This document shows, in pieces, positions 7,847 through 14,830 of a DNA stretch of 35,822 nt. Source of the stretch: Prevotellaceae bacterium UBA4301 (GTDB taxonomy: Bacteria > Bacteroidota > Bacteroidia > Bacteroidales > Bacteroidaceae); assembly GCA_002395775.1 (NCBI GenBank), contig DGUV01000046.1, positions 1 through 35,822 of the forward strand, written 5' to 3'. The notes under the pieces were generated by a model, which ran no database searches, had not been told where the DNA came from, and saw only the letters and a list, made by a program, of their open reading frames with translations. The first letter of the stretch is position 1. The number at the start of each line of letters is the position of its first letter. A program made the position numbers and the translations under genes.

Positions 7847-10379
7847 AGAGAGAGAGTTTCGTCGTTGACACTTTCTTCCCCTTGGTGACACGGATGCCCT
7901 TTCGGGGACCGGACACGCGGCGTCCGCTCAGGTCATACTGCACGGAACCGTCGTTGGGGGAGCTGAGGTGCAGCTCTTCCACGGGCGTGGTGTCGTCGGT
8001 GTCGGCCATGAGGACGCTGTTGAACAGCGACACGCCGCTTGGGCCTCCGCCCGTCTTGGTCAGATAGGCGCGATAGGGGCGGATGTAGGCCGAGGTGTTG
8101 CTCGACTTCACCTGCTTCCACTTGTTGCCCGTCTGGAAGATGTAGATGCCTTGGTCGGCCACTTCGCTGTTGGGCATGGTGCGGAAGGTGCCGCTCATCG
8201 TCACGTGGGTGCCGTCCTTCAGGGTGGTCTCCACCGTCTCGGTGCCATCATACGAAGTCAGTTGTGTGGTGCCCTCAAGGTCGTAGTAGTCGATGGTGTT
8301 ATCAACCTGAACGGCACTGTTCATTCGCAACTGCGGGAGTGCAAGATTCCCCCAGTTGGCTATCAGGTAGGGCGTGTTGGCAAGCATGGGCTCGCCTGCT
8401 GCCATTTCCTGGAAGTAGATGATGTCGTCGGTCACCTGTCCGGCGCTTCCCTTCATGCGATAGGCCTTCATGCCTGTGGGCACGTCGAAGTCGCAGGGAA
8501 GCATGATGGTGTTGCCGTTGCCGCCCGTGGCAATGGTGCGGAAGTAGGTAATTGCATTTGCCATGAAGGGATAAGGAAGGCGCAGGTCGCGATTTCCGTC
8601 GTAGAACCTACAATCCACGCAGGTGAATCCGTTTTCGCTGTCACCTATGATCAGGTTATTAGTTTTTGTGCCGGTAATTTTATCGAGAGTTGTAGCGGGA
8701 ATGTCAGAGGGCACATATACGTATACCGTGTCTGTTTTATCCAAAAAATTAAGAATGTTATTGGCTCTTGAGAAATCAAAGCCCGTAAGGTCGAGGTAAT
8801 ACAATTGATTACAATTATTGAACATACCTGCCATTCTGTCCACTTTCTCAGTATTGAAGTTTCTTACTTCCAGTTCCTTCAAACTACTACAGTAATAAAA
8901 CATCTGGCGCATATTGCTCACGTTCTCAGTATTGAAGTTGCTCACGTCTAAACTTGGCAGTTTGCTGCAACCTGAAAACATAGCTTCCATATTTGTCACT
9001 TTCTCAGTATTGAAGTTGCTTACATCCAACGAAGTTAAACCATTGCAATATGCAAACATGCTGCTCATGTCTGTGACCTTAGAGGTGTCGAAGTTGCTCA
9101 CGTCCAAGGTTTGCACCTTCTTGCAATCATTAAACATGTTGGCCATGTTTGTTACGTTCTGGGTGTTGAAGTTGCTGACATCGAGTTCCATCAGACTGCT
9201 GCAACTACAAAACATGCTCTTCATCGATATCGCCTTTGAGGTGTTGAAGCCAGACACGTCTAATTCGGTAAGCGTGCGACAAAGCATGAACATGGCAGTC
9301 ATGTCTTTCACATTTTGGGTGTCGAAGTGGCTGACGTCGACGTACTTAAGCTTCAAGCATGCGTGGAACATGCTTGTCATGTTTGTTACCTTTGAGGTGT
9401 TGAAATGGCTGACATCCAGGTCTTCCAGTACAAGGCAACTGGCAAACATCGAACTCATATTCGTCGCGCTTGATGTGTCGAAATTCGATACTATTAGAGA
9501 CGTTATCTTTGAGCATGACTGGAATGTCTGGTAAAAGGTTGTTACCTTTGAGGTGTTGAAGTGCGATAAGTCGAGTGACGTTAGGCTTTGACACCAGCCA
9601 AAAGTCGTAGCCATGGTGGTTACGTTTGACGTGTCGAAGTTCGATATGTCCAATGTCTCCAAGGTACTACAGGCGTAGAAAGTACTTTGTAGGTTTGTCA
9701 GGCTGGGGGTGTAGAAGTTGCTCAGGTCGAGACTTTTCAACGCCTTGCAATTGCTGAACATGCTTTGCATAGAGACAACCTTGCGCGTATCGAAGCTCGA
9801 TACATCGACTGACGAAAGAACATGGCATCCAGCAAACATGTATTGCATGCCAGTCACTTTTTGCGTGTCGAAAGCAGAGAGGTCGAGTGATGTCAGTGAA
9901 GAACAGTCGTTGAACATAGAGTTCATACTATTCACATTACTCGTCTGGAAATGGGAGAGGTCGATTTCCGTAAGACTCTTACATCCAGAGAACATGCTTG
10001 CCATGTTGGTTGAACTGGAGGTGTTCAGGTTCTCTATTCCCACAATGTTGGTCAACGATGTGAATTTGGAAAACCATTGGTAGTTGGTGGTGGGGCGCGC
10101 GGTACTGAAACTTGCGTCGAAAACCACGGTGGTTGCTTTCTCTTTCACGTCAACACCACTCGCCTGCCATGTGGGTGTCGTATTGTTATATACCTGTATT
10201 ATTTTGTACACGCCGGTTACCGTCTCTCCGTTGAAGGTGTCGCCTTCGGCATAAACGGTCTCGTCGTTGATGAAGGTCAGGGTGGTATTGCCTTCCGTCC
10301 AGATGGCCTGAGGGGTTTTCTCTGCCATTGCCATCAGAGGTTGCAGGGCAACCAAGATTGCAAGAATTATTTTTTTCAT
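7845..10379 (-). CDS. BspA-like leucine-rich-repeat surface protein (copy 1)
   Basis: An 844-residue protein from the ATG at 10379. I prefer this to a start four codons upstream because MKKIILAILVALQPLMAMA is a complete signal peptide. A short N-terminal domain (TPQAIWTEGNTTLTFINDE) follows. Then come about 16 repeats of 23 residues with the DUF285/BspA pattern LDVSNFNTxxVTNMxxMFxxC (roughly residues 90-510). A beta-rich C-terminal domain and a T9SS-like tail (YDLSGRRVSGPRKGIRVTKGKK) end it. BspA proteins of oral Bacteroidota bind host or bacterial surface ligands, so adhesion is a reasonable inference, not shown here. Its closest visible relative is the next gene upstream, which shares the same architecture and nearly identical DNA at the C-terminal end. 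Confidence 0.9.
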   Translation of the reverse strand: MKKIILAILVALQPLMAMAEKTPQAIWTEGNTTLTFINDETVYAEGDTFNGETVTGVYKIIQVYNNTTPTWQASGVDVKEKATTVVFDASFSTARPTTNYQWFSKFTSLTNIVGIENLNTSSSTNMASMFSGCKSLTEIDLSHFQTSNVNSMNSMFNDCSSLTSLDLSAFDTQKVTGMQYMFAGCHVLSSVDVSSFDTRKVVSMQSMFSNCKALKSLDLSNFYTPSLTNLQSTFYACSTLETLDISNFDTSNVTTMATTFGWCQSLTSLDLSHFNTSKVTTFYQTFQSCSKITSLIVSNFDTSSATNMSSMFASCLVLEDLDVSHFNTSKVTNMTSMFHACLKLKYVDVSHFDTQNVKDMTAMFMLCRTLTELDVSGFNTSKAISMKSMFCSCSSLMELDVSNFNTQNVTNMANMFNDCKKVQTLDVSNFDTSKVTDMSSMFAYCNGLTSLDVSNFNTEKVTNMEAMFSGCSKLPSLDVSNFNTENVSNMRQMFYYCSSLKELEVRNFNTEKVDRMAGMFNNCNQLYYLDLTGFDFSRANNILNFLDKTDTVYVYVPSDIPATTLDKITGTKTNNLIIGDSENGFTCVDCRFYDGNRDLRLPYPFMANAITYFRTIATGGNGNTIMLPCDFDVPTGMKAYRMKGSAGQVTDDIIYFQEMAAGEPMLANTPYLIANWGNLALPQLRMNSAVQVDNTIDYYDLEGTTQLTSYDGTETVETTLKDGTHVTMSGTFRTMPNSEVADQGIYIFQTGNKWKQVKSSNTSAYIRPYRAYLTKTGGGPSGVSLFNSVLMADTDDTTPVEELHLSSPNDGSVQYDLSGRRVSGPRKGIRVTKGKKVSTTKLSL
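8061..8228 (-). repeat. Near-identical C-terminal segment shared by the two LRR genes
   Basis: The 168 bp at 8061-8228 and at 10786-10953 differ at about seven positions by eye, while the surrounding LRR regions of the two genes have diverged much more. It encodes the stretch around TFRTMPNSEVADQGIYIFQT and AYIRPYRAYL. Confidence 0.8.
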
Positions 10380-10581
10380 AATCGTTATCATTTAAGTTGT
10401 TACATCCTTTATTTCTCTCTTTCTTCCCGAGGGGCTTTCTGTTCCATAGATGCTTTTGTATTTATAGTTTTGCAGAACGTCACTCGTGGCTATGAGTTCG
10501 GTCGTATCGTTCTTACAGCCTAAATCTGCGGCGAGTAGGTGAGGTTTTTACGTGTTTGCTGCAATTATTCATGGAGTATGC

Positions 10582-12867
10582 TTATTGCCACGTAGCAATC
10601 TTCTTCCCATCTATGATGTATGTTCCGCGTCGGGGCGACGTCATGCGGCGTCCGCTCAGGTCGTAGGTCTGCCCGTTCCCTTTATTGCCATTGGTCGTAA
10701 CCTTGGCTATGGCCGTGCTCTCGTCTTTGTCAACAAATATACTTTCGTATTTTACTCCACTACTTGTTCCACTTCCTTCCTTCACCAGATAGGCACGATA
10801 GGGTCGGATGTAGGCCGAGGTGTTGCTCGACTTCACCTGCTTCCACTTGTTGCCCGTCTGGAAGATGTAGATGCCCTGGTCGGCCACTTCGCTGTTGGGC
10901 ATGGTGCGGAAAGTTCCACTCATCGTCACGTGGGTGCCGTCCTTCAGCGTGGTGCTGATGGTTTCAGATCCACCCGTTTCGGGGTAGTAAGAAATGACGT
11001 GATGGTCAAGGTATTCGTAGTATGAGACGGTGTTGATGACGTGCGTGGCACTCTTCATCTCCATCTGGGCGACATCACGAGTCCCCCAGTTGGCAATCAG
11101 GTAAGGCGTGTTGGCCTTCATGGGTTCACTTTGATCCATTTCCTGGAAATAGATGATATTGTCTCTTACCTGACGTTCGGCAGGGCGCAACTCGTAGGCT
11201 TTCATCCCTTGGGGCACGTCGAAGTCGCAGGGCAGCATGATGGTGTTGCCGTTGCCGCCCTTGGCGATGGTGCGCACATAGGTCACTTTGTCGGCATCGA
11301 AGGGGTAGGGGATACGTGGCTCGCGCATGTCGTAGAGCCAGCAGTCGTTGCAGGTGAATCCATTGGTTTCGTCGCCTACAATCAGGTTCTTCGGCTTGGT
11401 AGATGCTATACGCGCACCCGTGGTGGCGTTGGTATATACGAATGTGGTATCCGTTGGCGAGTCAAATTTGCCCCCAAACATTTCTGTGACTATAACCGAG
11501 TTAGAGGAAAGATTGAAGTTTGTCAGGTCGAGATAGTAGAGAAGTTTGCAAGAAGCAAACATACTTCTCATGTTGGTTACCTTAGAGGTGTCAAAGTTCC
11601 GAACTTCCAGATAGGTAAGTCCGGCGCACCCCTGGAACATGTAGGACATATCGGTAACCTTTGAGGTGTTGAAATTGGTGACGTCGAGCGATGTTAACTT
11701 ATTGCATGTTGAAAACATAGAATTCATTCCTGTCACCTTTGCTGTGTTGAAGTTGCTGACGTCGAGTTCTGTCACTGAGCTACATCCCGAAAACATATTG
11801 CTCATTGTCGTGACGTTGGATGTGTTGAAGTTCGATACGTCGAGATTTCGTACATTCATACAGTGAGCGAACATAGAATTCATTTTTGTCACCTTTGCTG
11901 TATTGAAGTTACTTACGTCTATAGTGTCAAGTTTATTGCACGACGAGAACATAGCACCCATATCCGTAACATTCGAGGTGTCAAAATTGCTAACATCAAC
12001 ATGCTGGAGTGCCATACACGCATTAAACATGTTGTTCATTTTCGTTACCTTGGAAGTATTGAAGTGGCTTATATCCAAGCTTCTCAGTTTAAGGCAACTG
12101 GAAAACATCGAATTCAGAGCCGTAGCACTCGGCGTGTCGAAGTCTGTGGATAGCTTCAGAGTTGTCATGTTCGAGCATGACTGAAATGTCTGAGAGAAAG
12201 TAGTAACTTTAGAAGTGTTGAAGTTCGAGAGGTCGAGGCTTTCGAGGCTTTGGCACCAACCAAATGTTGTGGACATGTCGGTAACATTTGATGTGTCGAA
12301 ACTCGAGAGATTCAGCGTCTTCAGGGCAGAGCAATTATAAAACATGCCTCTCAAACTCGTGACGTTCGGAGTCTGGAAACTGCTTAAGTCAAGTTCCACC
12401 AGAGCACTGCAACCAGAGAACATGCTTGCCATGTTGGTGACCTTGGATGTCTGGAAATGTGAGAGGTCGATGGCTGTCAGTTTGCTGCAATTCATGAACA
12501 TGCCATCCATGTTTTTCACTTCTGAGGTGTTCAGGTTTTCCATTCCCACGAGACTGGTCAAAGAGGAGCAACTTGAGAACCATCTATAAGTTAAGATGGG
12601 GCGCACTGAACTGAAACTGCTGTCGAAAACAACTGTCGTAACACGATTGTTTGGCCAACCTGGATTGGTAATGTTTGTTACGGCATCCCCCTGCCACACG
12701 GTGGTGACTTCCTGTCCGTTGTAGCTATCGCCTGGGGCATAGACCGTCTCGTCGTTGAGGAAGGTCAGCGTGGTATTGCCTTCCGTCCAGATGACCTGTG
12801 GGGTCTTTTGCGCCCACGTCATCAGTGCGGTGGCAATGACAAATAGTGAGGTTAGAAGTCTTTTCAT
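10582..12867 (-). CDS. BspA-like leucine-rich-repeat surface protein (copy 2)
   Basis: A 761-residue paralogue of the downstream LRR gene. Signal peptide MKRLLTSLFVIATALMTWAQ, the same N-terminal domain (KTPQVIWTEGNTTLTFLNDE), about 13 copies of the 23-residue DUF285/BspA repeat (MFxxCxxLxxLDVSNFNTSKVT), then the shared C-terminal beta domain and a sorting-like tail (YDLSGRRMTSPRRGTYIIDGKK). It differs from copy 1 mainly in repeat number. The 202 bp gap to copy 1 holds no feature I can name, and neither gene has a clear TAnnTTTG element, so whether they share a transcript is open. Secretion by T9SS and surface attachment are inferred from the tail. Confidence 0.9.
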   Translation of the reverse strand: MKRLLTSLFVIATALMTWAQKTPQVIWTEGNTTLTFLNDETVYAPGDSYNGQEVTTVWQGDAVTNITNPGWPNNRVTTVVFDSSFSSVRPILTYRWFSSCSSLTSLVGMENLNTSEVKNMDGMFMNCSKLTAIDLSHFQTSKVTNMASMFSGCSALVELDLSSFQTPNVTSLRGMFYNCSALKTLNLSSFDTSNVTDMSTTFGWCQSLESLDLSNFNTSKVTTFSQTFQSCSNMTTLKLSTDFDTPSATALNSMFSSCLKLRSLDISHFNTSKVTKMNNMFNACMALQHVDVSNFDTSNVTDMGAMFSSCNKLDTIDVSNFNTAKVTKMNSMFAHCMNVRNLDVSNFNTSNVTTMSNMFSGCSSVTELDVSNFNTAKVTGMNSMFSTCNKLTSLDVTNFNTSKVTDMSYMFQGCAGLTYLEVRNFDTSKVTNMRSMFASCKLLYYLDLTNFNLSSNSVIVTEMFGGKFDSPTDTTFVYTNATTGARIASTKPKNLIVGDETNGFTCNDCWLYDMREPRIPYPFDADKVTYVRTIAKGGNGNTIMLPCDFDVPQGMKAYELRPAERQVRDNIIYFQEMDQSEPMKANTPYLIANWGTRDVAQMEMKSATHVINTVSYYEYLDHHVISYYPETGGSETISTTLKDGTHVTMSGTFRTMPNSEVADQGIYIFQTGNKWKQVKSSNTSAYIRPYRAYLVKEGSGTSSGVKYESIFVDKDESTAIAKVTTNGNKGNGQTYDLSGRRMTSPRRGTYIIDGKKIATWQ

Positions 12868-13056
12868 TTTCTTACTTTATCAATTATTTACATCTATTAT
12901 TAAGAGAAGTGGATGAAACAGCGACTGCATTCTTTTATAAAACAACGAAAAAGTAAAAGTAGGCTAAAACCGACTACACTAATGAATTTATTGTTTTGCG
13001 CCTAACATTAGCCGTCTGCTTCATCCACATTGGGTATTAAGAGCCGCTTGCTGTTC

Positions 13057-13233
13057 TTACCATTCCTCGTCCCAAAGACTTTTTCTGCGCACAAGCGAAG
13101 GTTCGTCTGCAGGTTCATCGTCATCGTCGTCGTAGGTCTCCGTACCCTTGCTTGTGGTGATGAGTTGCATGACGTCCTCTTCGCAGCCAATTACAATGGC
13201 ATGAGCCAAGGGGCGGACATAGAGTTTCTTCAT
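13057..13233 (-). CDS. 58-residue acidic small protein (MKKxYVRP type)
   Basis: The minus strand from the ATG at 13233 reads MKKLYVRPLAHAIVIGCEED, continues VMQLITTSKGTETYDDDDDE and ends PADEPSLVRRKSLWDEEW with a TAA at 13059-13057. The layout (basic MKKxYxxP start, short hydrophobic stretch, Asp/Glu-rich middle, tryptophan-containing acidic end) matches a type of very short protein I associate with Prevotella and related genomes, where the function is not known. There is no cleavable signal peptide of normal form. It lies about 75 bp downstream of the terminator of the 6S-like RNA and 189 bp upstream of LRR copy 2 on the same strand. Being under 60 codons, it would be missed by most gene finders. 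Confidence 0.7.
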   Translation of the reverse strand: MKKLYVRPLAHAIVIGCEEDVMQLITTSKGTETYDDDDDEPADEPSLVRRKSLWDEEW

Positions 13234-13307
13234 GTGTCACTTTCTTTAAAAAACTCCTGCAACACCCCAAGACAGGAAAATCAGTTCGTTAAGTCGTTGG
13301 CATTAAA

Positions 13308-13541
13308 ACAAAAAAGAAGCGCGGGTGTCGTATCGACTCGTCCCGCGTATAGAGGCTCTCGCATAGCCCATCTAACCGAACGATCAACACGCAGAGCCCA
13401 CGCAGATAGTACATACACGTCCTATGCTCGCATTCACTTTCACAGGGAGCCTCCGACGCAAATAACCTACCACACGAAGCTATCTACCGTTGCCATTGTC
13501 TTGGTTAGATTTGAGAATTTGCGAGATTCCTATACGCCAAG
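13308..13541 (-). ncRNA. Candidate 6S-like regulatory RNA with intrinsic terminator
   Basis: The minus-strand RNA folds into a long rod. GCGTATAG (13537-13530) pairs with CTATACGC (13352-13345). TCTCGCA (13526-13520) pairs with TGCGAGA (13363-13357). ATCTAACC (13510-13503) pairs with GGTTAGAT (13377-13370). GTAGATAG (13487-13480) pairs with CTATCTGC (13409-13402, one G-U). Between the last two stems is a large asymmetric bubble. The rod is about 193 nt, the usual 6S size, with the 6S plan of closing stem, central bubble and apical arm. It ends in a strong hairpin (CGCGGG...CCCGCG, 13347-13320) followed by a T-rich run on the minus strand. 6S RNA binds RNA polymerase holoenzyme; the assignment here rests on shape, not on a covariance search. 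The exact 5' end is uncertain. Confidence 0.6.
13320..13347 (-). terminator. Intrinsic terminator of the 6S-like RNA
   Basis: On the minus strand CGCGGG pairs with CCCGCG, with an inner GTCG-ATA-CGAC stem, followed directly by GCTTCTTTTTTG. The hairpin plus T-tract works only on the minus strand. Its 5' arm shares three bases with the RNA's closing stem, so the two folds compete at that point. Confidence 0.8.
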
Positions 13542-13796
13542 AACGAAGCGCAGATAAACGCTTTTTTCCATTAAAATGCATCCCCGCGTCTGACTCCTTT
13601 TATCTAAGAACCCTTCTGCAAGGACGCGACAAAGTTAATGAGTTTTTGGTTAACTGCAAAAAAAAAACAGAAAAAGATGAAGAAAAAACAAAAAAAAGAG
13701 GTTTAACCTGCGGTTTTAAGTACTTCCGCTCGACGCTCGGCATCCCGAAGGGTGACGCTTTCAGAGCGAAGCGGGGAAAGAAATACTCAAACAAGT
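13542..13796. other. Non-coding stretch before cysE with poly-A run
   Basis: Between the 6S-like RNA and the cysE promoter no convincing gene is present. The stretch holds a purine run rich in A (about 13659-13701) and a short copy of the dispersed intergenic repeat (13734-13782). Frames crossing it read into cysE but lack protein-like composition. Confidence 0.6.
13734..13782. repeat. Dispersed structured intergenic repeat, short copy
   Basis: Shares CGCTCGGCATCCC (13734-13746), AGGGTGACGCTTTC (13749-13762) and GCGAAGCGG-GAAAGAA (13766-13782) in the same order and orientation as the copy at 32352-32441. It lacks the roughly 43 internal bases of that copy that form the hairpin. It lies 14 bp upstream of the cysE promoter. 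Confidence 0.7.
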
Positions 13797-13827
13797 TTGG
13801 CATTTTGCTCACTTATTCGTACCTTTG
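13797..13827 (+). promoter_or_regulatory. Bacteroidota-type promoter of cysE
   Basis: A -33 TTG at 13797-13799 and a -7 TACCTTTG at 13820-13827 are separated by 20 bp, fitting the TTG...TAnnTTTG consensus of Bacteroidota. The -7 box ends 31 bp before the cysE ATG. Confidence 0.7.
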
Positions 13828-13858
13828 TGGCGCATTTAAATTTGCTGTACAAAAGAAG

Positions 13859-14782
13859 ATGAGCGTTAAGGACCTCACCAACCAATTGGGAACGGCCGTC
13901 CGGGAACTTTCGGACAAGGACAGCATGGGCGGCATGTTCCATGAGCATCGCGATGGTGCTCCGCTGCCTTCGGGCCCTGCCTTGCAGGAGATTGTAGAAC
14001 TGTGCCGTGCCATTCTTTTCCCTGGTTTTTACGGAAACTCGAATCTGAACTCGCAAACGCTGGAGTATCACATCGGCGTGGCGGTGGAGCGACTGTGCCA
14101 TCTGCTTTCCGGGCAGATCCTGGCAGGGCTGTGCTTTTGTCAGGAGACTGACGCCCCGTGTCCGACTGAACGGGCGCAGCAGTTGGCCGCGGAGTTCATC
14201 GGCAGGCTGCCCAAGTTGCGCCGTGTGCTGGCCACTGACATCGAGGCGGCTTACAATGGCGACCCTGCTGCCACCAGTCGGGGCGAGGTCATCAGTTGCT
14301 ATCCCGTCATCAAGGCCGTGTCGAACTATCGCATTGCCCACGAACTTCACTTGCTGGGCGTGCCCCTCATTCCTCGCATCATCACGGAGATGGCTCACAG
14401 CGAGACGGGCATCGACATCCATCCCGAGGCCCAGATAGGTCACCACTTCACCATCGACCATGGGACGGGTGTGGTCATCGGGGCTACCTGCGTTATTGGC
14501 AACCATGTGAAGTTGTACCAGGGCGTGACGCTCGGGGCAAAGAGTTTCCCGCTGGACGAGGACGGCAACCCCATCAAAGGCATTCCCCGACACCCCATCC
14601 TGGAGGACAACGTCATTGTCTATAGCAATGCCACCGTGCTGGGGCGCATCACCATAGGCCGGGGGACGGTCATTGGCGGCAACTTGTGGGTGACGGAGAG
14701 TACGGAGCCTGGCGAGCAGCTGGTGCAGGCCCGCAAGCGAAAGAGCCACACCGTGCGTCCGGAGGATTGGGGAGGATTGTAA
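13859..14782 (+). CDS. cysE: Serine O-acetyltransferase
   Basis: A 307-residue enzyme that acetylates L-serine with acetyl-CoA (EC 2.3.1.30), the first step of cysteine synthesis. The C-terminal third is a left-handed beta-helix of hexapeptide repeats (IHPEAQIGHHFTIDHGTGVVIG, IGNHVKLYQGVTLG, LGRITIGRGTVIGGN). The DHGTG stretch carries the catalytic histidine of the family, and an insert with PIKGIPRHP follows, as in the longer EpsC-like form. The N-terminal helical half is long, as usual in Bacteroidales. I start at the ATG at 13859: the frame stays open far upstream, but the promoter lies between, and the upstream translation is not protein-like. The next gene follows after 48 bp made of an AT-rich repeat. 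Confidence 0.93.
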   Translation: MSVKDLTNQLGTAVRELSDKDSMGGMFHEHRDGAPLPSGPALQEIVELCRAILFPGFYGNSNLNSQTLEYHIGVAVERLCHLLSGQILAGLCFCQETDAPCPTERAQQLAAEFIGRLPKLRRVLATDIEAAYNGDPAATSRGEVISCYPVIKAVSNYRIAHELHLLGVPLIPRIITEMAHSETGIDIHPEAQIGHHFTIDHGTGVVIGATCVIGNHVKLYQGVTLGAKSFPLDEDGNPIKGIPRHPILEDNVIVYSNATVLGRITIGRGTVIGGNLWVTESTEPGEQLVQARKRKSHTVRPEDWGGL

Positions 14783-14830
14783 TGATTGATAATTGATAAT
14801 TTGGAAATTGATAATTTATTTATATAGTTA

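Noticed and set aside
8800..12590. Regularly spaced short DNA repeats resembling a CRISPR array
   Set aside because: The period is about 69 bp, matching the 23-residue DUF285 repeats of two LRR genes; the repeats are imperfect and in frame, with no unique spacers or cas genes.
12959..12977. Weak hairpin followed by T-rich DNA on the minus strand, as a terminator of the 58-residue gene
   Set aside because: Only about four stable base pairs (GTAG/CTAC) can form with mismatches inside; not enough to call a terminator.
13030..13557. A 175-codon plus-strand frame before cysE
   Set aside because: It lies opposite the 58-residue gene and the 6S-like RNA, lacks protein-like features, and includes the terminator hairpin.
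13490..13858. N-terminal extension of serine acetyltransferase by 123 residues
   Set aside because: The extension covers the poly-A run, the dispersed repeat and a good promoter; the family N-terminus starts at the ATG at 13859.
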